Part shown: one piece after another, positions 39,319 to 47,843 of the stretch
How positions within the stretch are numbered: the stretch's first letter is position 1
Layout of the letters: every line of letters starts with the position of its first letter
Source of the DNA: Pseudomonadota bacterium
GTDB taxonomy: Bacteria; Pseudomonadota; Alphaproteobacteria; Rhizobiales; Xanthobacteraceae
Direction: 5' to 3'
Length of the DNA stretch: 51,441 bases
Assembly (NCBI GenBank): GCA_023423415.1
Contig: JAFAFP010000085.1
Span: 1 to 51,441 of the forward strand
Made by a program: the position numbers and the translations under genes
Notes under the pieces: generated by a model
What the model saw: only the letters and a program-made list of their open reading frames with translations
Database searches by the model: none
Told to the model about the DNA's origin: nothing

Positions 39319-40410
39319 ATGCTCGGAATGCTGCGCGCCGTGGCGCGCTTTATCAGCGACAAGATCGGCTGGCACCGGATCGGCTTTGCTCTCAGCGTCG
39401 TCATCATTGGGGTGGCGTGCGTCGTGCTGTACCGCATGCTGCACAACATCGATGTCAATGAAGTCTTCAAGGCGTTGCGCGCCACCGACACGCGGGATGT
39501 CTTCCTTGCCGCCTTGTTTGTCGCCTTCGGCTATTTCACGCTGACATTTTACGACCTGTTCGCGCTCCGTACGATCGGACGCAACGATGTTTCGTATCTC
39601 ACGGCCGCGCTGGCCGGCTTCACCAGCTATTCCGTTGGCCACAATGTCGGCGCCAGTGTCTTCACCGGCGGGGCGGTCCGTTACCGCATCTATTCCGCCC
39701 ACGGCGTGACGGCGGTGGAGGTGGCGAAAATCTGCTTCATCGCCGGCCTGACATTCTGGCTCGGCAACGCCACCGTGCTTGGCCTTGGAATTTTTCATGA
39801 GCCGGAGGCGGCAAGCGCAATCAATCAGCTTCCGCCCTGGATCAATCGGGCTCTGGCGAGTGTGACGCTGGCTGTTCTTGTTGGCTATGTGGTGTGGGTG
39901 TGGATGCGCCCGCGCGTGATCGGGCGCAGTGGCTGGAAGGTCGATTTGCCGGGCGGGCCGCTCACCTTGCTGCAAATCGTGATCGGCATCGTCGATCTCG
40001 GTTGTTGTGCCGCAGCGATGTATCTGCTGCTGCCGCATGAGCCGCATATCGGCTTTATCACCCTGGCGGTGATTTTCGTGGCGGCGACCCTTCTTGGCTT
40101 CGCCAGTCACTCGCCTGGGGGCCTTGGCGTGTTTGACGCTGCGATGCTGGTCGCGCTTTGGCAGTTCAACAAGGAAGAGTTGCTGGCCGCTTTGTTGCTG
40201 TTCCGCCTGCTGTACTACATCGTGCCGTTCGCGCTCGCGCTGGCGATCCTGGGCGGACGTGAAATCATCAAGGGCTTGTACACAACCCGTGTCCCGCCAC
40301 TTGCCACCATCGCGGCCGATGTGCTGGTTGCGCCGGAGGACCGTGAAACGAAGGTGAGCAGCGGCGGCATCGGACAGAAGCCGTCCAATGGTGATGGACC
40401 ACAGCGGTGA
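39319..40410 (+). CDS. YbhN/UPF0104 family integral membrane protein (lysylphosphatidylglycerol synthase TM-like)
   Basis: A 363-residue polytopic protein with about eight hydrophobic helices and a short polar tail. Family features are the SYLTAALAGFTSYSVGHNVG region with GGAVRYRIYSAHGVTAVEV near residues 95-135 and SHSPGGLGVFDAAMLVAL near 262-280. This matches the membrane half of MprF-like proteins without the transferase domain. The function is unknown; the family has been linked to lipid or isoprenoid flipping. Its 3' end overlaps phoR by 23 bases, so the two are probably cotranscribed. Confidence 0.88.
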   Translation: MLGMLRAVARFISDKIGWHRIGFALSVVIIGVACVVLYRMLHNIDVNEVFKALRATDTRDVFLAALFVAFGYFTLTFYDLFALRTIGRNDVSYLTAALAGFTSYSVGHNVGASVFTGGAVRYRIYSAHGVTAVEVAKICFIAGLTFWLGNATVLGLGIFHEPEAASAINQLPPWINRALASVTLAVLVGYVVWVWMRPRVIGRSGWKVDLPGGPLTLLQIVIGIVDLGCCAAAMYLLLPHEPHIGFITLAVIFVAATLLGFASHSPGGLGVFDAAMLVALWQFNKEELLAALLLFRLLYYIVPFALALAILGGREIIKGLYTTRVPPLATIAADVLVAPEDRETKVSSGGIGQKPSNGDGPQR

Positions 40411-41713
40411 TCCTAAATCGACGCTAAAGAGGTTCGGTGACGACGCCGGGCGGTATGGTCCCTGGATCATGGGCGCGATTGCCGCCGTCGCCGTCATGGT
40501 GCCGCTGTTCGGCGGCGGATTGCGGCCGGCGATCGGTGTCCCGCTTCTTGCGCTGCTTGCATTGGCCGCCTGGTATTTCGCGCGCCATCAGGCCGAGCGC
40601 GGCGCGGCGGCAGGCAACCAGGCGTTGCCGCGGATGCTGGATGATGACGGCACCATCGATGTCGTCGCCGCATTACCCGATCCGTCGATTCTTGTCGGTG
40701 CGGACGGGCGGGTCGTCACGCTCAATGCATTGGCCCATACGATCGCGCCGGCCTTGCGGCCCGGAGAGCTGGCCCTGCTGGCGTTGCGTATCCCGGAGGT
40801 TGTGGAGGCGGTCAGGCGCGCCGGCGTGAGCCGCAGGCCCGAGCGCGCCGAGTTCGCCGAGCGCGTGCCGTCCGAACGGTGGTTCGAGGTGATTGCGACG
40901 CCGATGCCGGACAACTCCGAGCTGGGCAGCCGTTCCACGCCGCGCCTGCTGCTGACCTTCCGCGATCTCACGCCAATCCGGCGGGTGGAGGAAATGCGGG
41001 TGGATTTCGTGGCCAATGCCAGCCACGAATTGCGTACGCCGCTCGCCGCCTTGTCGGGCTTCATCGAGACGCTGAAAGGTCCGGCCCGCAACGACGCCGC
41101 TGCCCGCGAGCGCTTCCTCGACATCATGGAAGCGCAGGCCAAGCGGATGGCGCGGCTGATCGACGATCTCTTGTCGCTGTCGCGGATCGAATTGTCGGCC
41201 CATGTGCGGCCGCAGACGCCGGTCGAATTGCTGCCGATCGTGCGCCAGGTGGTCGATGCGTTGCAGATGCTGGCCCGCGACCGCGGCGTGACAGTCGCCA
41301 TTTCCGCGCCCGAGGAGGCTTTGGTGGTCTCCGGCGACCGGGATGAACTGACCCGCGTGTTCGAGAATCTGATCGAGAACGGGCTGAAATACGGGGCTTC
41401 GGGCAAGCGCGTGGAGATCACGCTGTCGCGCGCCTTCACGGTCGGCGGTGATGAGGAAGCCGTCGTCGCGGTGCGCGACTACGGGCCCGGTATCTCGGGC
41501 GAGCATATGCCGCGGCTGACCGAGCGGTTCTATCGCGTGGATGTCACCGAAAGCCGGGCCCAGGGCGGCACCGGTCTCGGTCTTGCTCTGGTCAAGCACA
41601 TCATGAACCGGCATCGCGGCCGGCTCAGCATCGAAAGCCGGTCCGGCGAGGGGGCGACATTTTCCGTCCGTCTGCCGGTGTCCACATCCCCGGCCCTTGG
41701 GCCTAGGAAATAA
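40388..41713 (+). CDS. phoR: Phosphate regulon sensor histidine kinase PhoR
   Basis: A 441-residue kinase. Two adjacent N-terminal helices (about residues 23-60) anchor it, followed by a PAS-like segment (IDVVAALPDPSILVGADGRVVTLNALA). The HisKA domain contains the phospho-acceptor in FVANASHELRTPLAALSGFIETL, near residue 217. The HATPase domain shows the N box (ENLIENGLKYGASG), GPGIS and GTGLGLALVKHI. Its place upstream of pstSCAB-phoU-phoB identifies it as PhoR. It overlaps the YbhN-like gene; an alternative ATG lies two codons in. It sits before the Pho box, so it is likely transcribed separately from pst. Confidence 0.93.
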   Translation: MVMDHSGDPKSTLKRFGDDAGRYGPWIMGAIAAVAVMVPLFGGGLRPAIGVPLLALLALAAWYFARHQAERGAAAGNQALPRMLDDDGTIDVVAALPDPSILVGADGRVVTLNALAHTIAPALRPGELALLALRIPEVVEAVRRAGVSRRPERAEFAERVPSERWFEVIATPMPDNSELGSRSTPRLLLTFRDLTPIRRVEEMRVDFVANASHELRTPLAALSGFIETLKGPARNDAAARERFLDIMEAQAKRMARLIDDLLSLSRIELSAHVRPQTPVELLPIVRQVVDALQMLARDRGVTVAISAPEEALVVSGDRDELTRVFENLIENGLKYGASGKRVEITLSRAFTVGGDEEAVVAVRDYGPGISGEHMPRLTERFYRVDVTESRAQGGTGLGLALVKHIMNRHRGRLSIESRSGEGATFSVRLPVSTSPALGPRK

Positions 41714-41738
41714 CCTTTAAAAATCAATTGATTACAAT

Positions 41739-41787
41739 GTCATCCAGACGTCATCCGGGCGTCATAGAAGCGAAGGCATGTCGTCAT
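41739..41787 (+). promoter_or_regulatory. Pho box upstream of pstS
   Basis: GTCAT occurs at 41739-41743, 41750-41754 and 41761-41765, exactly 11 bases apart, and again at 41783-41787, two helical turns farther and in phase. PhoB binds direct repeats with 11-base period (TGTCA cores), and each PhoB dimer covers two repeats. The array lies 84-132 bases before the pstS start, where the PhoB-dependent promoter is expected. Phosphate starvation should therefore induce pstSCAB-phoU-phoB. Confidence 0.88.
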
Positions 41788-41870
41788 AGCTGACGGGACG
41801 CAAACGGCTGGTCTTTCACGATCTCGCTTTCAGAGGCCGACCGTCCCGAACAACTCGAAGGAGAGATGCC

Positions 41871-42926
41871 TTGAAAACCCAGACCCTCGCCAGCGCCTTC
41901 GCGCTCGTGACGGCCGGCATGCTGATGGCCGGCACCGCCGAAGCCCGCGATCAGATCCGCGTCGTCGGTTCGTCCACGGTCTATCCATTCACCACGGCGG
42001 TTGCCGAGCAGCTTGGCAAGACCGGCGGCGTGAAGACCCCGGTCGTCGAATCCACCGGTACCGGCGGCGGCATGAAGCTGTTCTGCGCCGGCCTCGGTGT
42101 GGAGCACCCGGACGCCACCAACGCCTCGCGTCGCATCAAGAAGAGTGAGCTCGATCAGTGCCAGAAGAACGGCGTCAAGGATGTGGTCGAGCTGACCGTC
42201 GGCTATGACGGCATCAGCGTGGCCCAGTCGAAGGACGGCCCGGCGATCAAGCTGACGCTGCCGCAACTGTTTCTGGCGATTGCCAAGCAGGTGCCGGGCG
42301 CAGACGGCAAGCTGGTCGCCAATCCGAACAAGACCTGGTCCGACATCGATTCCTCGCTTCCGAACGTGAAGATCGAAGTGCTCGGCCCCCCGCCGACCTC
42401 GGGAACCCGCGACGCGCTGCATGAATTGCTGCTCGAAAAGGGCGCCGAAGGGATTCCGGCCATGGCCGCGTTGAAGAAGGCCGATGCAAAAGCCTTTGAG
42501 GCGGCCTGGAAGTCGCTCCGCGAAGATGGCGCCTATGTCGAGGCCGGCGAGAACGACAACCTGATCGTTCAGAAGCTGACCGCCAACAAGAATGCGTTCG
42601 GAATCTTCGGCTTCTCCTTCCTTGAGGAGAACACCGCCAAGCTTCGCGGCGTTGCGCTCAACGGCGTGGCTCCGACTTACGACAACATCGCAGACGACAA
42701 GTATCCGGGTTCGCGTCTCCTGTATGTCTACGTGAAGAAGCAGCACGCGGGCGTTATCCCTGGCATCGACAAGTTCGTGGCCGAATTCGTATCGCCCAAA
42801 GCGATTGGTGAAGACGGCTATCTGTCGAAGAAGGGTCTTGTGACCTTGCCGAAAGCGGAAGCCGACAAGGTTCGCAAGTCGGTTATTGAAATGAAGCCGC
42901 TTGCGGCCGACCTGCTCGGTTCCTAA
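41871..42926 (+). CDS. pstS: Phosphate ABC transporter periplasmic binding protein PstS
   Basis: A 351-residue phosphate receptor. The start is TTG at 41871, with AAGGAG (41858-41863) seven bases before it; it opens a signal peptide (KTQTLASAFALVTAGMLMAGTAEA, cleavage near residue 25). The mature protein begins RDQIRVVGSSTVYPFTTAVAEQL, the phosphate-binding S-S-T-V motif, and continues with STGTGGGMKLFCAG and PPPTSGTRDALHELLL. A minimal ATG-CCT-TGA reading frame (41866-41874) overlaps the start. A terminator-like stem-loop follows the gene, which would keep PstS more abundant than the membrane genes. Confidence 0.95.
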   Translation: MKTQTLASAFALVTAGMLMAGTAEARDQIRVVGSSTVYPFTTAVAEQLGKTGGVKTPVVESTGTGGGMKLFCAGLGVEHPDATNASRRIKKSELDQCQKNGVKDVVELTVGYDGISVAQSKDGPAIKLTLPQLFLAIAKQVPGADGKLVANPNKTWSDIDSSLPNVKIEVLGPPPTSGTRDALHELLLEKGAEGIPAMAALKKADAKAFEAAWKSLREDGAYVEAGENDNLIVQKLTANKNAFGIFGFSFLEENTAKLRGVALNGVAPTYDNIADDKYPGSRLLYVYVKKQHAGVIPGIDKFVAEFVSPKAIGEDGYLSKKGLVTLPKAEADKVRKSVIEMKPLAADLLGS

Positions 42927-42937
42927 CCGAAAAACAA

Positions 42938-42970
42938 GGGCAGCCGCGCCAAATGTGCGGCTGCCCTTTT
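42938..42970 (+). terminator. Stem-loop with T-tract after pstS
   Basis: GGGCAGCCGC (42938-42947) pairs perfectly with GCGGCTGCCC (42957-42966) around a nine-base loop and is followed by TTTT. It lies 12 bases after the pstS stop and 89 bases before pstC. As the pst genes form one operon, it is best read as a partial terminator or mRNA-protecting stem that sets a high pstS to pstC ratio. Confidence 0.8.
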
Positions 42971-43058
42971 CACATCGGCCATTCGATGTGCGCGTGAAGA
43001 TGACAACAGTAAATTATGATTTTCAAAAATCCGGTTCTGTCCGGGGGATGTTGAGGCC

Positions 43059-44426
43059 ATGACCTCACTGTATTTTCTCGGCCTCGCTGTTTTGGTGATT
43101 GCCGGCTATCTTTTCGGCCGATCGCGTGCTGTCGCGACCAGCAAAGGCGCTCTGCTTCATTCTCGCCCGATCTATCACGGCGCTTTCGTGGTCATCAGCG
43201 TTCTGATCCCGATGCTGCTGATCTTCATCATTGCGGCCCCGATTGCCGAGAATATCGTCAATACACAGGCGATCAGTGCGCTTGATCCGGCAATGCTCGA
43301 CAACAGCCTTCATCGCGGCGCGGCTCTCCGCGATATCCAGGCCGTTGCGTCCGGCCATTATTCCGGTCAACCGAGCGCAGCGCTTCAAAACGCGGCCGAA
43401 GTCTATACGTCGCTGCGATCCTGGACCACGACACTTATTGTGGGGGCCGGCTGGATCTTTGGTCTTCTCGGCATCGCTTATGCGTTGCGCACGATTTCGG
43501 TGCAATTCCGGGCGCGTAATCATGTCGAAACCGTTGTGAAATATGCCCTGCTGGCGGCGGCCTGCGTTGCCGTTCTCACTACGATCGGCATTGTCTTTTC
43601 GGTCCTGTTTGAAACGCTCCGCTTCTTTCAGAAGGTATCCCCGCTGGACTTTCTGTTTGGGCTGCAGTGGAGTCCGCAGACCGCAATCCGCGCGGATCAG
43701 GTGGGCTCGTCCGGCGCCTTCGGCATCGTGCCGCTTGTCGCGGGCACCCTGCTGATCACAACGATTGCCATGCTGATTGCGGGTCCGGTCGGTCTGCTCG
43801 CCGCGATTTACATGGCGGAATATGCGACACCGCGTTTCCGTGCATTTGCCAAGCCAATTCTGGAAATCCTCGCGGGCATCCCCACGGTCGTTCTTGGCTT
43901 CTTTGCTGCGCTGAGTCTCGCGCCGTGGGTTCGGTCCGCCGGCGAGGCGCTTGGATTGAACGTTGCTTCTGAAAGCGCGTTGGCCGCCGGCATCGTCATG
44001 GGGATGATGATCATTCCGTTCGTGTCCTCGTTGTCCGATGACGTCATCAATGCGGTTCCGCAATCCTTGCGCGATGGCTCCTACGGGATGGGCGCGACGA
44101 GATCGGAAACCATCAAGAGAGTGGTGTTGCCCGCCGCGCTGCCCGGCATCGTGTCGGCTTTCATGTTGGCGATCAGCCGGGCCGTCGGCGAGACAATGAT
44201 CGTCGTGATGGCTGCGGGCCTCGCCGCCAACCTCACGTTCAACCCGCTTGATGCGGTGACGACATTCACGGTTCAGATCAAGACGATCCTGGTGGGCGAT
44301 CAGGAGTTCGACAGCGCCAAAACGCTCGCAGCTTTCGCACTTGGATTTGTTCTTTTCTTCTTCACACTCGCGCTCAATATCATCGCCATGCAGATCGTGA
44401 AGCGATATCGGGAACAGTATGACTGA
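43059..44426 (+). CDS. pstC: Phosphate ABC transporter permease PstC
   Basis: A 455-residue permease. It has the alphaproteobacterial form, with two extra N-terminal helices (about residues 1-18 and 38-62) and a periplasmic segment before the core. The core starts near residue 165 and includes GIVPLVAGTLLITTIAMLIAGPVGLLAAIYMAEYA and the EAA loop VPQSLRDGSYGMGATRSETIKRVVLPAALPGIVSA. It overlaps pstA by eight bases. Together with PstA it forms the membrane channel of the high-affinity phosphate importer. Confidence 0.95.
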   Translation: MTSLYFLGLAVLVIAGYLFGRSRAVATSKGALLHSRPIYHGAFVVISVLIPMLLIFIIAAPIAENIVNTQAISALDPAMLDNSLHRGAALRDIQAVASGHYSGQPSAALQNAAEVYTSLRSWTTTLIVGAGWIFGLLGIAYALRTISVQFRARNHVETVVKYALLAAACVAVLTTIGIVFSVLFETLRFFQKVSPLDFLFGLQWSPQTAIRADQVGSSGAFGIVPLVAGTLLITTIAMLIAGPVGLLAAIYMAEYATPRFRAFAKPILEILAGIPTVVLGFFAALSLAPWVRSAGEALGLNVASESALAAGIVMGMMIIPFVSSLSDDVINAVPQSLRDGSYGMGATRSETIKRVVLPAALPGIVSAFMLAISRAVGETMIVVMAAGLAANLTFNPLDAVTTFTVQIKTILVGDQEFDSAKTLAAFALGFVLFFFTLALNIIAMQIVKRYREQYD

Positions 44427-46260
44427 TACGACCTTATCGGGTGTCCGGACGATCGATCGCGACACGGATGCCGCGAAAGCGCGGGTTAAGGCCCGCTATC
44501 GCGCCGAAGCCAGATTTCGCTTCTATGGACTTGCCGCGATCGGAATTACCGCGATCTTCCTCGTTGTTGTGCTCACGGACATCATTCTGAAGGGTTATCC
44601 GGCGTTCACTCAGAATGTGCTGGAACTCAAGGTCAACATCGCGGCGTCTGAGATTGACCCGAAGGGATCGCGAAATCCTGACGAAATTCGCGCCGCCGAT
44701 TTTCAGGCGCTCGTTCGCAACGCTCTGCGCGAGCAGTTCCCGGATGTTCGTGACAGGGTTGGCCGCCGTCAGCTCGATAGCATTCTGTCATCCGGTGCGG
44801 CCGACTATCTGCGTAACCGTGTTGTGGCCGATCCGGCGTTGATCGGTCAGACGATTACGGTTCCGGTGCTGATGTCGTCCGACGCCGATCTCTATTTCAA
44901 GGGCGTCGGCACCAAGGTCGTGAAAACACCCGGTCGAGGAACGGCAACCCCGAGTGCCACATCGGGTGAAATCGAGGTCAAATCGACCGCGAGTGATTTC
45001 GCCAACACACTGGCCTTGGTGAAGCAATCTCTGACATCCAAGGCGCGGAGTGAAACGCTCGAAGCTGAGCGTCTTAAGAGCTATGCCACACGTGCAGATG
45101 CCCAGAAGGCGCAGCTCGAATCTGAAATGACAGCGGCAAGGTCAGCCAATAACGCGGCGCGGATTGCAGCGCTTGAGCCGCAGCTTGCCGGCGCAACAGA
45201 TCAGGCGACCTCGCTGAACGCTCGTGTAAAGGAACTGCGGGACGACGCTGCTGCGCTGGAGGTTCGTTACAAGAACCAGGCTGCGCCCGAGCCGATCTCG
45301 GACCATATGGCGAGCCTCCTGATTGCGATCAACGGAGGCGTCGTGAAAGTCACCGAAGTCAGCAACGATGGCATCAAGGGTGATGCTCTGATTCCGCTGA
45401 CCTCCGTGAGCCCCGCGGCTGCCGGCGCTTGGCAGATTGTCAATTACGAGACGCCAGAGTCGAGCCGTCGTCTGAACGACCGCGTCGTGACCTGGCTGGA
45501 TCGCCTGAACGAAAAAGGCATGGTTCAGCATCAGTTCAATTGGCGCTTCTTCACGTCGGGCGACAGTCGCGAGCCGGAACTGGCCGGCATTCGCGGCGCG
45601 CTGGTGGGCTCTGCGCTGACACTGTTCGTGACGCTGGTGCTGTGCCTTCCTCTGGGGGTTGCCGGCGCGATCTATCTGGAAGAATTCGCACCGAAGACCT
45701 GGTGGACCGAGATCATCGAGGTCAATATCAACAATCTCGCGGCAGTGCCGTCGATCGTGTTCGGCTTGCTCGGACTTGCAGTGTTCCTGAATTTCTTCGG
45801 GTTGCCGCGTTCAGCGCCGCTGGTGGGCGGCTTGGTTCTTGCGCTGCTGGTGTTGCCGACAATCATCATCGCGTCGCGTGCTGCAATCAGAGCCGTGCCG
45901 CCCTCGATCAAGGAAGCCGCGCTTGGTCTTGGCGCCTCGCATCAGCAGGCCATCTTTCATCATGTGCTGCCGCTGGCGATGCCCGGGATCATGACCGGCA
46001 CGATCATCGGCATGGCGCATGCCCTCGGTGAAACTGCGCCGCTTCTCATGATCGGCATGGTGGCCTTCATCGTCGAGACGCCGCTGAGCGTCACCGATGC
46101 GTCGACTGTACTGCCGGTGCAGATTTTCCTGTGGTCCGATCTGCCGGAGGTTGGGTTCCAGGCCCGTACCGCGGCAGCGATTATGGTGTTGCTGGCCTTT
46201 TTGTTCGTCATGAACGGTGCTGCGATCATTTTGCGCAAACGCTTCGAGCGGCGCTGGTAG
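44419..46260 (+). CDS. pstA: Phosphate ABC transporter permease PstA, enlarged with coiled-coil insertion
   Basis: A 613-residue protein, much longer than the roughly 280-440 residues usual for PstA. Residues 1-35 are cytoplasmic, 36-58 form the first helix, and 59-190 match the N-terminal extension (DUF3333-like) found in many proteobacterial PstA proteins. Residues about 197-292 are a charged, Ala/Glu/Arg-rich segment of heptad character (coiled coil) that I do not recognise as standard. The six-helix core starts near residue 387 with GIRGALVGSALTLFVTLVLCLPLGV and contains the EAA loop VPPSIKEAALGLGASHQQAIFHHVLPLAMPGIMTG. The core is intact, so transport should be normal. Confidence 0.93.
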   Translation: MTDTTLSGVRTIDRDTDAAKARVKARYRAEARFRFYGLAAIGITAIFLVVVLTDIILKGYPAFTQNVLELKVNIAASEIDPKGSRNPDEIRAADFQALVRNALREQFPDVRDRVGRRQLDSILSSGAADYLRNRVVADPALIGQTITVPVLMSSDADLYFKGVGTKVVKTPGRGTATPSATSGEIEVKSTASDFANTLALVKQSLTSKARSETLEAERLKSYATRADAQKAQLESEMTAARSANNAARIAALEPQLAGATDQATSLNARVKELRDDAAALEVRYKNQAAPEPISDHMASLLIAINGGVVKVTEVSNDGIKGDALIPLTSVSPAAAGAWQIVNYETPESSRRLNDRVVTWLDRLNEKGMVQHQFNWRFFTSGDSREPELAGIRGALVGSALTLFVTLVLCLPLGVAGAIYLEEFAPKTWWTEIIEVNINNLAAVPSIVFGLLGLAVFLNFFGLPRSAPLVGGLVLALLVLPTIIIASRAAIRAVPPSIKEAALGLGASHQQAIFHHVLPLAMPGIMTGTIIGMAHALGETAPLLMIGMVAFIVETPLSVTDASTVLPVQIFLWSDLPEVGFQARTAAAIMVLLAFLFVMNGAAIILRKRFERRW

Positions 46261-46277
46261 AAAAGCGGGAGTTGGAA

Positions 46278-47096
46278 ATGCTGGCTATGAATGTCATGGT
46301 TAAACCGGCTGAAGCCGTCGCCTCCGAAGGAGCGAAGGCGCCGGCCAAAGTGACTGCTCGAAACGTCAACGTTTACTACGGCGACAAGCACGCCCTGAAG
46401 GACGTCAGCGTCGATATCCCGGAGCGGTCGGTGATGGCTTTCATCGGGCCATCGGGTTGCGGAAAATCGACCTTCCTTCGCTGCATCAACCGGATGAATG
46501 ACACGATTCCGTCGGCGCGTGTGACGGGCAAGATCGATATCGACAATCTCGACATCTACGACAAGTCGCTCGATGTCGTGCAATTGCGCGCTCGGGTCGG
46601 AATGGTGTTTCAGAAACCGAATCCGTTCCCGAAATCCATCTACGAAAACGTCGCCTATGGACCGCGGATCCACGGCATGGCGCGGTCAAGGACCGATCTC
46701 GACGAGATCGTTGCATCGAGCCTGAAGCGGGCCGGTCTTTTTGAAGAGGTGAAGGATCGGCTGTCCGATTCGGGCACGAGTCTGTCGGGTGGGCAACAGC
46801 AGCGCCTTTGCATCGCTCGCGCAATTGCGGTCGGCCCGGAAGTCATTCTGATGGACGAGCCTTGCTCGGCGCTGGATCCGATCGCAACTGCCCGCATCGA
46901 GGAACTGATTGACGAGCTGCGCCAGAATTTCACGATCATCATCGTGACCCATTCGATGCAGCAGGCTGCTCGCGTATCGCAGCGGACCGCGTTCTTCCAT
47001 CTGGGTACTCTCGTCGAGGAAGGCCAGACTGAAACGGTCTTCACGACCCCACACGATCGTCGCACGCAGGATTACATCACCGGTCGCTTCGGCTGA
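46278..47096 (+). CDS. pstB: Phosphate ABC transporter ATP-binding protein PstB
   Basis: A 272-residue ATPase read from the ATG at 46278 (GGGAG upstream); an earlier in-frame start at 46131 lies inside pstA and is rejected. Walker A GPSGCGKSTFLRCINRMND, the PstB-specific RVGMVFQKPNPFPKSIYENVAYGPRIHG, signature LSGGQQQRLCIARAIAVGPEVILMDEPCSALDPIATARIEELI and switch TIIIVTHSMQQAARVSQRTAFF are all present. It powers phosphate import and, through PhoU, links transport to PhoR signalling. Confidence 0.96.
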   Translation: MLAMNVMVKPAEAVASEGAKAPAKVTARNVNVYYGDKHALKDVSVDIPERSVMAFIGPSGCGKSTFLRCINRMNDTIPSARVTGKIDIDNLDIYDKSLDVVQLRARVGMVFQKPNPFPKSIYENVAYGPRIHGMARSRTDLDEIVASSLKRAGLFEEVKDRLSDSGTSLSGGQQQRLCIARAIAVGPEVILMDEPCSALDPIATARIEELIDELRQNFTIIIVTHSMQQAARVSQRTAFFHLGTLVEEGQTETVFTTPHDRRTQDYITGRFG

Positions 47097-47116
47097 TCGG
47101 AACTGAGGACTAAGCC

Positions 47117-47842
47117 ATGTCTAATCACATTACCAAGGCGTTCGACGCCGACCTGCAGGAACTCAATCGCATGGTCGCCGAAATGGGCGGCCTCGCTGAA
47201 AAGGAGATCGCCGACGCCGTTCACGCTTTGACCCGTCGCGATAGTGGCGTCGCGCTCAAGGTGATCGAGTCCGACAAGCAGGTCGACAAGCTGCAGCTCG
47301 AAATCGAAGAGCTTGCGGTTCTGACGATTGCCCGCCGCCAGCCGATGGCGATCGATCTGCGGGAAGTCGTCGGCGCATTGCGCGTTGCCAACGAGATCGA
47401 GCGTATCGGCGATCTCGCCAAGAATATCAGCAAGCGCGTGCTCGACCTGAATGGCGAATATCCCTCGCTGAAACTGATCCGCGGCGTCGAGCATATGGGA
47501 ACGCTGGTTCTGACCCAGCTCAAGCAGGTGCTGGACGCCTATGCCGCGCGCAATATCGACAGCGCCATGGACGTCTGGAAGCGTGACGAGGAAATCGACG
47601 CCATGTGCGTGTCGCTGTTCCGCGAGCTTCTGACCTACATGATGGAAGATCCGCGCAACATCACGTTCTGCATCCATCTGCTGTTCTCGGCGAAAAATAT
47701 CGAGCGTATGGGCGATCACGCGACCAATATCGCCGAGACGGTGCATTACATGATCAAGGGTGAGCCAATCACAGCCGAGCGCCCGAAGGGCGACACCACA
47801 AGCTTCACGCCTGTGATCCCTCAGGTCAAGCGAGACGCCTGA
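47117..47842 (+). CDS. phoU: Phosphate signalling complex protein PhoU
   Basis: A 241-residue all-helical protein built of two similar three-helix bundles. The metal-binding E-x-x-R-x-x-D pattern is seen twice: NEIERIGDLAKNISKRV near residue 95 and AKNIERMGDHATNIAETV near 195. PhoU connects PstB with PhoR and keeps the Pho regulon silent when phosphate is plentiful. The gene lies 20 bases after pstB and one base before phoB, inside one operon. Confidence 0.95.
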   Translation: MSNHITKAFDADLQELNRMVAEMGGLAEKEIADAVHALTRRDSGVALKVIESDKQVDKLQLEIEELAVLTIARRQPMAIDLREVVGALRVANEIERIGDLAKNISKRVLDLNGEYPSLKLIRGVEHMGTLVLTQLKQVLDAYAARNIDSAMDVWKRDEEIDAMCVSLFRELLTYMMEDPRNITFCIHLLFSAKNIERMGDHATNIAETVHYMIKGEPITAERPKGDTTSFTPVIPQVKRDA

Positions 47843-47843
47843 G

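Noticed and set aside
39271..40497. 408-codon antisense frame opposite the YbhN-like gene
   Set aside because: Composition is that of a complement of a membrane protein, and no start signals or family pattern are present.
43065..44465. 466-codon antisense frame opposite pstC
   Set aside because: It is rich in Arg, His, Asp and Gln, as expected for the complement of a hydrophobic GC-rich gene, and pstC is certain from its motifs.
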